From Chloromonas sp. AAM2 (Eukaryota > Chlorophyta > Chlorophyceae > Chlamydomonadales > Chlamydomonadaceae): a DNA stretch of 20,692 nt. The translations under genes and the position numbers were made by a program. Below are positions 10,327 through 20,549 of this stretch, piece by piece. The DNA lies in assembly GCA_004335635.1 (NCBI GenBank), contig QAXH01005806.1:1-20692 (forward strand), in the 5' to 3' direction. Position 1 is the first letter of the stretch; every line of letters starts with the position of its first letter. A model generated the notes under the pieces. It was not told the origin of the DNA and did no database searches. It worked only from the letters and a program-made list of their open reading frames with translations.

Positions 10327-10409
10327 GCTGCTGCTGAGCGCCTAGCTGGTTGGTCCTGCGGTACCGTGGGTTGAACCATGAGAAGCTATGTAATGAAATG
10401 AGCCTATGG

Positions 10410-10436
10410 GTTCATGCATCATGCATATGCATGAAC
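10410..10436. repeat. Perfect inverted repeat
   Basis: GTTCATGCAT at 10410-10419 is the exact reverse complement of ATGCATGAAC at 10427-10436, with spacer CATGCAT. It could form a short hairpin or cruciform. No flanking T run or gene suggests a terminator. Confidence 0.75.
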
Positions 10437-11135
10437 GATGCTTCGCTTGTTGCAGCTGCTTGGGAGTGGGCTACGACTGAGCAGCAAGACCTATTGACAA
10501 AACGCAGTCACTAGTAGTGTTAAGGTTGGGATGGCTTCATGATGCATGGAAGTTTAGGCTGCTGACAAACTGCTGTGGCTTGGCCTCTGCTTCTGCGCTT
10601 GCGTGTCCGCATCCTTGTGACTGACTCTCCGCTGACTGCCGTTCCTCTTGTCGGTTGTGGCCTATGGCGGGCTTCCTCATGATTCAAACACACAGGTTAG
10701 TGGAGGTCCCACATGTTACATTGGTGCTTGGCTCCTTATTGCTGCTGATGTTGCTCCTCTGCTGCTGATGTGTGTGGTTCTGTTATCTTCTTGTTCGGTA
10801 TCTTTTCTGTATGCTACCTGTGCTTTCCCGCTTGGCTTCCATGTCTTGGTTGCTGTTAACTGCTGTGTCTAGCTGCCGTTGTGTGGTTCAGTTGTTCGAT
10901 GGTCTCCAAAAATTTAAGCTTTCCTCCCTTCCAGAGACGTGTATGTGAAGCCTCGTGTGTACAGCTTAGTATGTGCCGACATCTTTCTACACACTTGACT
11001 GTTTCACAACCATATGTCATAGTGGAACATCGGGAAATCTTGTAGCATCACACCACAGAGCTGATCCTTGTCCCTTGTTGTCAAGACTAAAGTCACCAAC
11101 AAGAGACCAAAGTCGACAAACGGAATGGCATTACT

Positions 11136-11412
11136 CAAGTACAGTGACTGTCCCTTTATCCGACCGAATTCCATTACGCTATCCATGCGTCGATCGATCT
11201 TTGCGGCTCTTTGGCAAAACGGACTGCTTCATGATGCAAGTCTTTATCCCAAGTCAGCTTGCTCGTGCGGTGGCGTCTTCTACGCTTTCAAGAGGTCTCT
11301 AGTCCTTATACCTGCAGTATGTAGAATTGCTGTGGACCCTTTATCCGACCAGTCACTAAAGCCTCCCATTTGCGGACCTTTGAAGTCCCATTACAAACAA
11401 GGCTCTAGCCCT
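11136..11412. mobile_element. Fragments related to the 4650-4764 MITE
   Basis: Bases 11136-11171 match 4646-4681 with about two differences, including the TA and the CAGTGACTGTCCCTTTATCC terminus. A second, diverged CCCTTTATCCGACC lies in the same orientation at 11337-11350. AGTCCCATTACAAACAAGGCTC at about 11386-11407 resembles the interior of the first element near 4690-4710. No matching right inverted repeat was found, so these look truncated or rearranged. Confidence 0.6.
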
Positions 11413-11967
11413 ACCACCAGTATCAATATAAATCACACCAAATACACTACAAACAAGGCTCCAAACTCTCGATGATGTCAGGTCAAAAGATTCAATGTGT
11501 GCGCTGTGTTGCTAGTAAGGCCATATCTCTGTGCGTGCATGCCTGCTGTCTAGGTACATGCCGTGTAGAGGTTGCACTCGTAGAGTGGGATGTCCATATC
11601 CTTACGCACACGTGCATGCCTTGGGATATGTAAGATCGGTGCCGTTACATAATCCCAGGCATGTACAGTTGACCATTTCGCAGTCTTGACAATCTTACAG
11701 ACAATTCTTCTGTTTCTACACAGGCAACAGGGGTTGGAATAGGGAAGTCCTGCGGGAACACCCAAGCGATAGCTAACCGATAAAATTGAATGACCGCACA
11801 ACTGGCAGCAAATGTTGAAGCGGCTGGCTGAAATGTTTATGACAGTGTCTGATGGTTATATGCGGATGGGTGTGTGCATGCATGTCTGTGCATGTGCTGG
11901 TGTGTTGTGTTTGTGCCCATGCCTCAACAAGCCGACTTCTGTTAACTGCATGGAACACGCCACAATC

Positions 11968-13009
11968 TCAGCTTCCCAGCTTGTGCCCCTTGCCAACAAA
12001 CGACCCGCCTCCACCACCAGCCGCCCCTGCCTGAATGTTGGGTGCTTGGCCCGCTGCCTGCCCGCCGCCTGCCTGCCCACTGCCTGCCTGCCCGCCGCCT
12101 GTCTGCCCGCCTGCACCAGCACCAGTGCTGCTGTTTCCCAACCCTAAGGAGTTCATGATGCTTCCGAAGTCCATACCGCCGCCGGTTCCGGCCTGCGCCC
12201 CTGCAGGCCCCGGGGCGGGACCTCTGGAGGGCCCGCCTGCGCCTTGTGTAGGTCGGGTCCCGGCTGCTGGCGGCTCTGCCGCTGGGCGATTTGCCTGCGG
12301 CAGAACCAAGAGAGGCAACAAGCTTGAGCCAGCCACCATGAAGCAATTAGACAAAAACAGTACCCAGACACAAAAACAGTACGCGTATGTTACATGCTGA
12401 CAACATTTGAAAACTACACTAAATCCCTGCCTCTACTCCCAAAACAAAACTGAGTGCACAGCTTGCCTACGCAACCCTCGTCCGCGAGTTGTACTGTCTG
12501 TAGCTGTCGGCTCAAGCATGTCCCAGTCTGCGTCTGCTGCCCGCATAAGGAGCCTTTCCATGAGATCCTTTCGTTGGCATACAACGTCGCAGCCAAGAGC
12601 AGCCCTGACAAATACACACCTGGTAGAAGTACAGGAGGATAGCTCCACCTGCCAGCGCCCTGAGTCCAAACTGCATGCCCACGAAGACTAGAGCTATTAG
12701 CGCCAGGGCAGGTAGGCGCATGCCAAAGATCTCGACCTCAGTGCTGAGCATGGAAGCGCCTGCTTCTGTTGGGAGGATTCTGAGAGGAGGAGCACTGAAG
12801 TCGAGTCCAGCAGGCCGGGGACCGGGTGCAGCAGGCTGTACAGCCCGGCTGGCAGTGTTGGCAGGAGGTGCCCGCATGGGTTGCTGTGGAGCCCTGCTTG
12901 CATGGTTGGAAGGAGGTGCCCGCTGTCTGGCAAGATGCTCCAGGTATCTCGGATCATCTTCATCCATCACATCTCCATCCAGGATGATTTTCTTTTTCCG
13001 CATGGCCAT
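11968..13009 (-). CDS. Small membrane protein with Gly/Gln-rich C-terminus, unknown function
   Basis: Two exons on the minus strand, 13009-12620 and 12294-11968, joined in phase 0 (TAC CAG|GTGTGT ... CCGCAG|GCA). The product is 238 residues. The N-terminus is basic then acidic (MAMRKKK, DEDDPRYLEHLARQ), followed by a Pro/Ala/Arg-rich stretch. A hydrophobic segment at about residues 96-130 (MRLPALALIALVFVGMQFGL and beyond) could form one membrane helix or a hairpin. The C-terminal half is Pro/Gly/Ala/Gln-rich with imperfect GGGQAGSGQ-type repeats and one less simple patch, GGGMDFGSIMNSLGLG. No signal peptide is evident, so a tail- or centre-anchored topology is inferred. ATG 13009 was chosen as the first in the exon; a second ATG follows two codons later. 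I do not recognise the family. Its 5' end faces the divergent ciliary-type gene, and a 64-codon ORF precedes it closely. Confidence 0.72.
12049..12114. repeat. Imperfect tandem repeat, CTGCCTGCCCGCCG type
   Basis: Repeated CTGCCTGCC/CGCCGCCTG units on the plus strand. On the minus strand they encode the Gly/Gln/Ala repeats of the membrane protein exon 2. The reading frame is kept across the units. Confidence 0.75.
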
Positions 13010-13053
13010 TACGTCAGAAACAAAACCCTAGGATTCCCAAGCAAACCTTTCCA

Positions 13054-13248
13054 TCAGCGTTCGCACTTCCAATCGTAAGCTTGATACCGGGGAGGAGTGA
13101 AATTGCCGGGCCATCCGAGATCAACGGCTTGCGGTTGGTACGGCCGAAAGAAACGACCAATGGCAAATCCGGCTGATGCCGGCACCATTTTGATTAGTAA
13201 TCTGTTGAGCACGATCAGGAACCACATGCTTATATTCCAGAGTTTCAT
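13054..13248 (-). CDS. Candidate 64-residue membrane protein upstream of the 13009 gene
   Basis: From ATG 13248 to TGA 13054 this ORF encodes 64 residues: a hydrophobic N-terminal helix (MWFLIVLNRLLIKM and following) and a Pro/aromatic tail (PGNFTPPRYQAYDW). The composition is protein-like and resembles small organellar-complex subunits in general character, but I cannot assign a family. It ends 44 nt before the ATG of the 238-residue protein on the same strand, with no splice pair between them, so both could sit on one mRNA. The frame remains open upstream to an ATG at 13368 (104 residues), which would overlap the start of the plus-strand gene. It may instead be a chance ORF in the 5' UTR. 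Confidence 0.42.
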   Translation of the reverse strand: MKLWNISMWFLIVLNRLLIKMVPASAGFAIGRFFRPYQPQAVDLGWPGNFTPPRYQAYDWKCER

Positions 13249-13366
13249 GAGTGCAGACGCGGGCTGTAATACCTGCGCGGCATCTCTATATTCACAACAC
13301 AGCCATGAACTGGCTACTGGCTGAGCTCTTGTGTGATTGTTGAAGACAGGCGGTTTCCCAGCAGAC
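13249..13366. promoter_or_regulatory. Probable bidirectional promoter
   Basis: Only 118 bases separate ATG 13248 (minus) from ATG 13367 (plus). If the small ORF is not real, the divergent gap is 357 bases (13010-13366). A CCAAT-like ACCAAT at about 13157 lies in the wider gap and TATATTC at about 13286 precedes the plus ATG. Both are weak matches. The inference rests on gene arrangement, not on strong motifs. Confidence 0.4.
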
Positions 13367-16300
13367 ATGCTGCCAGCCCTGAAGAGCAGTGGGTCTGGAA
13401 ATCAGCCACCAGCGGATGCTGCCTTGGTTGCTTCAGACAAACAGGTTCCAGATGAAAAACTGGTACACTCAGGTATGTGCAACATCAGAGTAGGCATGAG
13501 CATCTGCCGCCCACCCCCCCCCTGACTTCATCCCAACTGGCACTCGACTTTTCGCATTCGACCGCACACCTGATGTACACATCCCCACTTGCTGTGGGCA
13601 GCTTGCTATGGGCAGCCCCTCTCCCTTTCAACTCCGCAAACGCTGATGCACACTGCTGCAGGGCAATCTGCCCGGGGCAGCTTGCTGCGTTCACCCGACC
13701 CCGCCTCACAGACCCTTGCCACCACCACAACCGACAAGCCAGGCCCTGGCCTATCCAAACTCATGCCAGCCATGGAGGCCCTTGATACCACGCTTCGTGG
13801 CGCCCTACAAGAACTGGCAAGCCGCAACCAATTCGCACTACAGGCTATCCGGGAAACAGCAGATGCAGTCATTTCACAGGTCTCACAGGCCAGCAAACCT
13901 GGCCAGCTGTCTGGCACAGCCGTACCTGGTGGTCTGCCACACGCAATGGCGTCTCCCAGCGCATTGCTAACCAACAATGGCACAATGGCGAGCTTGTTGG
14001 AGGTTCCTGCCTCTCTTGCAATGAGTCCAGCACGTTTGAATGCAGCAATGTCTCCCACCAAATCGGCAGGCGGAGCGCTGGTGGAAGCAGGCAGTGGAAC
14101 CTTGGACGCAGCTGGTGTGGGAGCTACCGGGCGGCTGGTGCTGGGACCGCGCTGGGGCGCCAGCGAAGGCGGGCGGGACAACATGGGATGGGTGCGCAAC
14201 CTTGTGCGTTACGGCGAGGCATCACCGCTCTATTCCGGGGATGAAAGGAGTTTGGATGTGGTGCTGGACTCGTCTGGCACAGGCTTTAGGTGAGGCATAT
14301 GCATGCCATGAGCCGTAGCTGACGGCATGCAAAAGGCCAGGGCATGAGCGTGCGGTGTGCGAGGCTGCCTACAGCGGAGTCAGCCGGACCGTAGGGAACG
14401 AACAACGAAAATAAGCAAGCAAATGGAGAGCGATACACCAGCCAAGGCTAGCAAAGGCTGGGCAGCTAGCAAAGGCAAAGTGGGGCGAAACTAGGCATTA
14501 GCAAATTCAAGGCTGGCTGGACATATACAAGCGATCAGTGCCAGCCCACCTTCCACTTGTTTGCGTTTTGTCTGTGTAACTGTTCATGTGCGCAGGAAGG
14601 CCGTGTTCCCCAGCTTGCGGCCCGACCGCCGGGAAGACGCCGGCCTGCTGGCACACTGGCTGCAGGACATGGTGGGCCAGCTCAGCAGCAGACAGGCGGC
14701 GGCACTGGCGGCACAGGTGCGCCATAATCAGCCACAACCCTAGGCAAAACGGATTGCTTGCGTTAAGCAACCACGCACTGCACTTCCCCAGACACTGTGA
14801 AATGCTTAGAAGGTGACAGTATGATGTACAGCCCTTCCGCTGTTGGGGTGTTGGCATCGTACTAGCACATGGCACGCTGGATGCTGTTGGGCAACTGCGG
14901 AGCGACAAGCACAGCACGTGTCAAGCTGGATGGCACATCCTGTGGAAGCTGTGTGGGCAGGCAATTAAGCTGCTCCTGAATCTCCACCAAACCTGTTGGA
15001 AGCTGTTGCTGAGCCACTTCCTGAGTAATTTTCCGCAACCACACTTGCTGGCTGATGCGCAGATCAAGGCCACACCGCCTGCTCCTCAAAGGTCAAGCCC
15101 AGACGGCACTACTGGGCGCACAGGCTCACCCCCCTCCTCCTCAGGGGGCGCAGCGCCCCAGCCCAAAGGGGAGGCATGTGAAGGGGAGGCCAGCGCGCCC
15201 ACCAGCATCCTGGACTTAGCGGATAGTGTGCTTCAAGTGTACCAAGTGGCATTTGATGAACTCAAGCGCCAGGTACGAGCACAACTTGAACGGTTGTGTG
15301 TGTGTGTGTGTGTGTGTGTAAAACACTGGATTAATCCTTTCTCTAGCAAGGAACACACCAGGAGCACCACCTCAGGATGCTGAGAACGCAAACTTCTGGG
15401 AGCCGGAGTGGCGCCAAATGTCCACCAAACTTGAGCTGACTTGATGAGTTTCAGGAGCAAAAGTGGCACTGAACGGAGTTGACCACGTCCACCAATCACG
15501 ACCCAGGAATGACCTGACACTTGCAGGTTGGCACTGAATGCAAGGAGCGGTCTGCCCTTCTGACCCTGCTGTGGGAGCACTGGAGCTCGGTAGTAGAGTT
15601 GCGCACTGGCCTGGCATCCGAGGCTAAGATGGGCGCCATGCAGGTGCGTGTGAAGGCATCCTGTCTGGTTGTCCCGTGTGAGGTCAAACTGTTTGCTAAC
15701 GACGCGACCAAACATTTCTGAGTGAGCCCACAAGCGCAGGTATCCCAGCCTCACGCCTGTCAGCACCGCGCATTCAAGTGCTTGCAACGCCTTCTTCGGC
15801 ACACAATCCTACTTCTCGCTTTCTCTTCAGGCTGAGTACACTCGCCTCATGGCTGCACGCGACAGCCTGAGCGCAGACGTTCGCAACCTCAACATATCTT
15901 TGGCCGAGAAGGACCGCGATTTGCGAACTGCTGAGGCAGCGACGTTACACGGCAACCGCTCCTTGGCGGGCAAGCTAGCAGCAGCCCAAGCTCAGGCTGA
16001 GGAGCTCAACTGCCATTATAAGGTTGCTGATATGGCGCTTAGCAACGAGGTACGTGTCTCGCGCAATGCATGAATGAGTGATGCGAGCTGGAGCTTATTG
16101 ACAGGCACGCTACCCCCGGCTTGATGAGCAGTGGTCCAGGGCGTTGAGCACGTATGGTGTCCGCTGATACGTACCCGGTCTGCCGACGTAGGGAACACCG
16201 GTGATGCAAAGTACGATTAATGAGTCGGAGCGCAACAGCAGCGCGTGAATGACGCGAGTAGGGCACGCAGCGCCAGCTGCGTACGTGCAGTGTTGAGCAT

Positions 16301-17316
16301 GATAACGCGGTCCGCATGTTGATCCTGCTGATTTCACGCAACGACAGGTGGAGCGTCGCACTGTGGCTGAGAAGCAGCTGGAGCTGACAAAACAACTGCT
16401 AAGCAAGTGAGTTTTATGTGGATGCTGCCACACATGCACAGACAGGCACGCTCGCCAATGCCACACGTTGTGTAAAGTCGGAAGGGCGGTTGGGTAGGTC
16501 TTTACTACTGCGCCTGCTGTTGCAAACCAACGACGTCTGTAGCCTAACTCGGCTTCATTCCCAGTCGCAATCGTAGGGCACAGAAGCTAAGTAGGGCAAT
16601 GCCCCTTCACATGCAGATCGGAGCACGAATGGCTAGGCTTCCGTGCCCAGGTGGCCAAGCTCGAGTCGGAAAACGCATCGCTCAAGCAGCAGCTGAAGGC
16701 GGCGCACAATGAGCTCGACTCGGCAGCGGCAGCTGCCGACACAGCACATCGCGAGTTTGCGGCGCTCATGGACACGCATGTAGCGCAGGACGTGGACATG
16801 TCGTGCATGAGGAGAGAGTTTGAAACGGACGAAATATTGATCGTCAGCTTCAAGCAGCAGGTACGGTGTTGGGTCAGCCAGTAAGACGCGACCTGCTGAG
16901 GAACGAATGCGCAAAGGCTACTCGCGATAGCCCGAGCACATGCTTGCTGCGGCGCCAGTTCGGTGGCTACTCTGCATGACTCGCATCACCTCGCTGTACT
17001 GTGTCCAGGTCCGGGACTTGGAGGCTCAGTTGTCTCAGCTCAAGGTCTTCCAGCGAGACCAGGCGCTCAAGCTGGGCGCGGTGGCGGCGGACAAGGAGGC
17101 TTTGGAATCAGACAAGACGCAACTGCAGGTGCAAGGGGCCACATGGGTGCCATGCAAACGTCAGCCAGTTCTTGACTTTTTGGAACTCGTGCAGCGAGTT
17201 GCGGATTGTTGCACATTGCTTCATTGGTGGAGTAGCCCGTGCTTTGCCTGTTGGCCGTACCGGAGAGTGGTAGAGATGCACTTGATGAGTTCTCACACAA
17301 AGCAACACAATCACAC

Positions 17317-17355
<39 letters not shown>

Positions 17356-20300
17356 CACAATGTGAGAAGGCGGACATCGCCAGTGGGGCATACAACCAGT
17401 ACGTTTGATAACGCCTACTTGGCTGCGCTTGCAGTCTGCTCTCTCCAGCAGTCAGTCGCACGCCGCTGAGCTGGAGGCCTCTTTGGCCGCCACCGAGCTG
17501 TCCCTGGCTGAGAACCAGGCGGCCCTCTCCAAGAGGAGCGAGGAGCTTGTCAAGCTTCAAGCACTGATGGATGGGGAGATGTCACAGGCTGCCCAGAAGC
17601 TGTCGGAAGTCACCACCGAGCTGCGCCAGACGAGCGACACACTGTCAGACACACAGCACAAGTGAGCTCACTACGCATGTTGCAACAGCTCAAATTTACA
17701 ATAATTATGAATATGAAAACAAGCAAAGCAATATCTTACACCTGTTACAGTCTTTACAGTGTGACGTAATGTACAATGTGACCTGGGCAGGCCAAGCGAT
17801 ATACCATCAATTGTGGGGCGCCTCTCAGGACTTGATTGATTCACCAATCATCGGTTGCTGACATGGCTGACTGGTTGTGCTGAATGCAATGCACTCCAGG
17901 CTGTCACATAGCGAGAGCAAACGTCGCGAATGCGAAAGCGAGCTGACAAGCGTCAGGGACATGCTCAACACCGTGTGCAGGACTCTGGAAGGCCAGGTGA
18001 GCAAATGGGATGGTGTTTCCAGGCCATAGCTGTTACAGATGGCTGCACAGGTCAAGCCATGTTTTTCAACAGTTCGCTGTGCAGGCACGTCTGGGTGGGG
18101 CCTGTCCTGCTCCATGTGCTGTGAAAGCTTCCCTGATACAAACAGATCAATAAGCCATGTGCACTGCTGCCTATACAAGGGCCAGGTTAGTGACAACACA
18201 TACTAAATCTACCACGCGTAGCAAGCAAACACTGCCAACGTTTTGTTGCTTGCACAGAGGCGGATGGGTGCCACAGTACACGCTGCGCCTCCTGACAGCT
18301 ATGTTTTCCAAGCTTAGACTGGTCGAAGCATGCCATGTGCAGGGTGTTGATGGCACGCCAAGGGCCAACGACAAGGGCTGGCCCATCATGGGGCCGCTAG
18401 GTGCCGCGCAGAGAGCAATCATGGTCTCCGGCAGGTACGCCATGTGATGCAGAAGCGCACAGCACGTCATTCCATGGGTTCACCGGCAGTGCGCGCCACC
18501 GCACATGTCATGCCCGTAAGGTGTGACCCAGCAGGGCTGCAAGCAGGCCCCCTCCAATCAACGAACAGTATCCTGATGCAGCTGCCCTGTGAATGGTTTT
18601 CCCTCTCCCCAGGCAGCTGTGCCATCCATGTTGCAGCTAACATGCTTCCAGCAGCCATTCCATTGATGAATAGTATCCTGTTGCAGCTGCCATATGGAGT
18701 TTTCCTGCTTTTCTCACAGGCAGCTTGTGGGTTTGTGGGAGCGGCTCGAGGCGTGCAAGCAAGAGGTGTCCGTGCTGACCCAGCGCCTGGAGGCGGACCA
18801 CACGCTCATGAGTAGGATACAGGGAGACCTGCACACGTCGAGAGCAATGGTGGGTGGGCGGGCGAGTGGGTTCCGTGGGCCCCTGGTCAGCCTCTGGTAG
18901 TACTTCTTACAGCCGCTTTGGAGCAGTGATGATAAAGCAGCACATGTCCTGCGACTGGGTCAACAGCAGGCTATGATGGAAATTTGAACAGACAGCCTGT
19001 CGCCCTCAGCCACACCCCCACTCCCCCCAGCTTCCCACCCAACACCCGCCCTCGTGCCCCCACCACTGCCTGCCCTACTCCCGCACAGGAGGCCAAGGTG
19101 ATGGCCGCCAAGGAAACGGCTGAGCTTCAGTTGGACGTTGCCCACCAGGCTAAGCGAGTGATGGAGGCCGAGGCGCTGGCCGCCAGGGCGCTGCGCACAC
19201 AGCTAGAGGCGCGCGTGGCGATGCTAGAGGGCGAGCAGCAGCGGGAAAGGGAGGAGCTGAGGGAGCTAAGGCCACTCAAGCAACTTACAAAGGAGTTAGG
19301 CAACCAGGTGGGAGGGGCAGGGGGCCAGGGGCCCCAGGCATGGACCAGTGGCTGCCTTTTGAAGGCGTGCATGCGTGCGCGTGTGTGGCTGTGTGGCTGT
19401 TTTCCAGATCGCTTAACACCTGTAGACATAACAATTGCACGGCAGATACAAGTCGCAAACGGAACCAGCGTTCCAACTGTATGTGGAATAATCTGACCTG
19501 GAATGCATGCAAGTGCTGAGCAAAGCATGCTGAGAGTTGGTTTGGTTTGTGGCCATACCATGTGGTTGTGAGTGCAGGTTGAGGATTTGAGTGAGTCCCT
19601 GAGAGTGACCTCGGCTGCCCTGGCATCGGCCAAGGAGGACCTCAAGCAGGTGGGAAAAAGCACCTGCCCTGGCGCTTTATGCAGACCATTTGGTTGGTGT
19701 AAGAATTCTCTCACAACATGTGATTGATGGAATTGTCATCTGTCCCTGAGTTGGCACACGTCCCATGCACGCGTTGCGCGCATCATTCCCTTCTAAAAAG
19801 ATAACAACTACAAGCCAGGGTGGCACTGGGCAGGCCTGATACCAAGGCAATCACAAGCCAACACAGGAGTGTAACACAGATGTGTGGTTGTTCATGCCAT
19901 CTTCTGTTCCATTTGTGGGTCAGTACGGATGTCAGGGGCCACATACACAGCACACACTTATCTGACAGTTGTCGTCAGCCATGTGCCACCACTTGAACTT
20001 GATTCACGCTCATATGCCAACACATTCCATCCGCCTTGTGCATGCAGCTGGCCGAGATGCAGGACTTTTACAAGGAGGAGAGCAACAGGCTCATCGCTGA
20101 CAACACCCAGCTGGTCGAAAGAGTCAAGGAACTGGTGGTGTTTGAGGTAGGGAAGCGTCCTTGAACTCTACCACAAGAATGTATTCAACCTGTCAGCTTG
20201 CCCTTTGAAGCACCTGGGGCTTGGGCTGCACCGCTTGGCATGCTTACTTACGCCGACCGGCGTCCGCTTTCTTTCTCACTTTCAGGTTGCAGCCACCTTA

Positions 20301-20549
20301 CATGCCTAACCTTGAGAGGTGAATCTGAACGGTCGCAAGTTGAGCCTTGCCTCACACTTTGCCTTGCCCTTTACGTCACACCTTTTTCTCTTGTTGTCAC
20401 TCTTGTTGCAGTCTGAGGTGTCCGAGGTGCGTGGCGAATGCATGGGGCTGAAGGATGAGCTGGAGGACACCAGACAGCGCCTGGACGCGGCCCTGGCAGC
20501 ATGCGCAGACACCATGCACCAACTGGAGATTGCACGTTTCTTCTTACAG
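13367..20549 (+). CDS. AXDND1-like: Axonemal dynein light-chain-domain (AXDND1/p28-like) coiled-coil protein, 3' partial
   Basis: Exons: 13367-13472, 13662-14289, 14596-14716, 15063-15272, 15527-15643, 15831-16049, 16348-16406, 16617-16860, 17009-17128, 17435-17661, 17900-17996, 18343-18434, 18720-18849, 19089-19307, 19578-19649, 20048-20146, 20412-20549. All phases agree, and 966 residues are visible without a stop. Residues 36-244 are low-complexity with one helix (ALDTTLRGALQELASRNQFA). Residues 246-285 hold KAVFPSLRPDRRED and an amphipathic helix. Residues 344-367 (VYQVAFDELKRQ then VGTECKERSALL) match the signature of axonemal dynein light chain domains, where a FxELxRQV-x-C-xERGxLL pattern is typical. 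From about 395 onward the protein is nearly continuous Glu/Ala/Leu/Gln coiled coil. AXDND1 has the same order, an FPS-x-(K/R)P motif followed by the ERG motif, as I recall it. The likely place of action is the flagellar axoneme or its assembly. Exon 4 could start at 14961 (34 more residues) and exon 12 at 18277 (22 more). Further exons lie beyond the window. Confidence 0.8.
15295..15319. repeat. (TG)n microsatellite in intron 4
   Basis: About 12 TG units lie 22 bases after the donor at 15272/15273 of the ciliary-type gene. It is entirely intronic. Confidence 0.95.
17318..17354. repeat. (CAA)n microsatellite in intron 9
   Basis: About 12 CAA units lie in the intron between exons 17009-17128 and 17435-17661. 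It is not translated in the proposed model. Confidence 0.95.
18563..18729 (+). repeat. Duplicated 3' splice-site region in intron 12
   Basis: The segment 18563-18621 is repeated, diverged, at 18665-18729. Each copy carries AGTATCCTG(A/T)TGCAGCTGCC, a pyrimidine-rich stretch and CAGGCAGCT. The second copy provides the acceptor used in the model (exon from 18720). The first provides a decoy acceptor after 18612. Confidence 0.8.
18852..18870 (+). other. G-quadruplex-capable motif at the intron 13 donor
   Basis: GGG-T-GGG-C-GGG-CGAGT-GGG begins three bases into intron 13 (donor ATG|GTGGGT at 18849/18850). The G-rich strand is the sense strand, so the pre-mRNA would carry it. Confidence 0.7.
19310..19331 (+). 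other. G-quadruplex-capable motif at the intron 14 donor
   Basis: GGG-A-GGGG-CA-GGGGG-CCA-GGGG begins three bases into intron 14 (donor CAG|GTGGGA at 19307/19308), again on the sense strand. A downstream CCCC could compete by pairing as a hairpin. Confidence 0.7.

Larger units (their letters stand above)
10327..11967. other. Gene-poor region with MITE fragments
   Basis: No phase-consistent exons were found. The hydrophobic ORF at 10648-10872 is Leu/Cys/Val-rich without a domain pattern and is probably chance. Minus-strand TGTAA motifs at about 11694-11698 and 11645-11649 lie about 270-320 bases downstream of the stop of the minus-strand gene ending at 11968, so part of 11650-11967 is probably its 3' UTR. 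Confidence 0.45.

Noticed and set aside
9871..10379. ORFs spanning the N run
   Set aside because: The middle is unknown sequence; the apparent length is an artefact.
10648..10872. Hydrophobic plus-strand ORF of 74 codons
   Set aside because: Leu/Cys/Val-rich translation of T-rich DNA, with no conserved motif and no context; such ORFs are common in this kind of DNA.
14507..15089. Minus-strand ORFs opposite the AXDND1-like gene
   Set aside because: Antisense to phase-consistent plus-strand exons and introns; no splice set supports them, though 14862-15089 is noted in a finding.
5070..17354. CRISPR-like arrays among the repeats
   Set aside because: The tandem repeats are microsatellites or imperfect short units without unique spacers, and the genome is eukaryotic.
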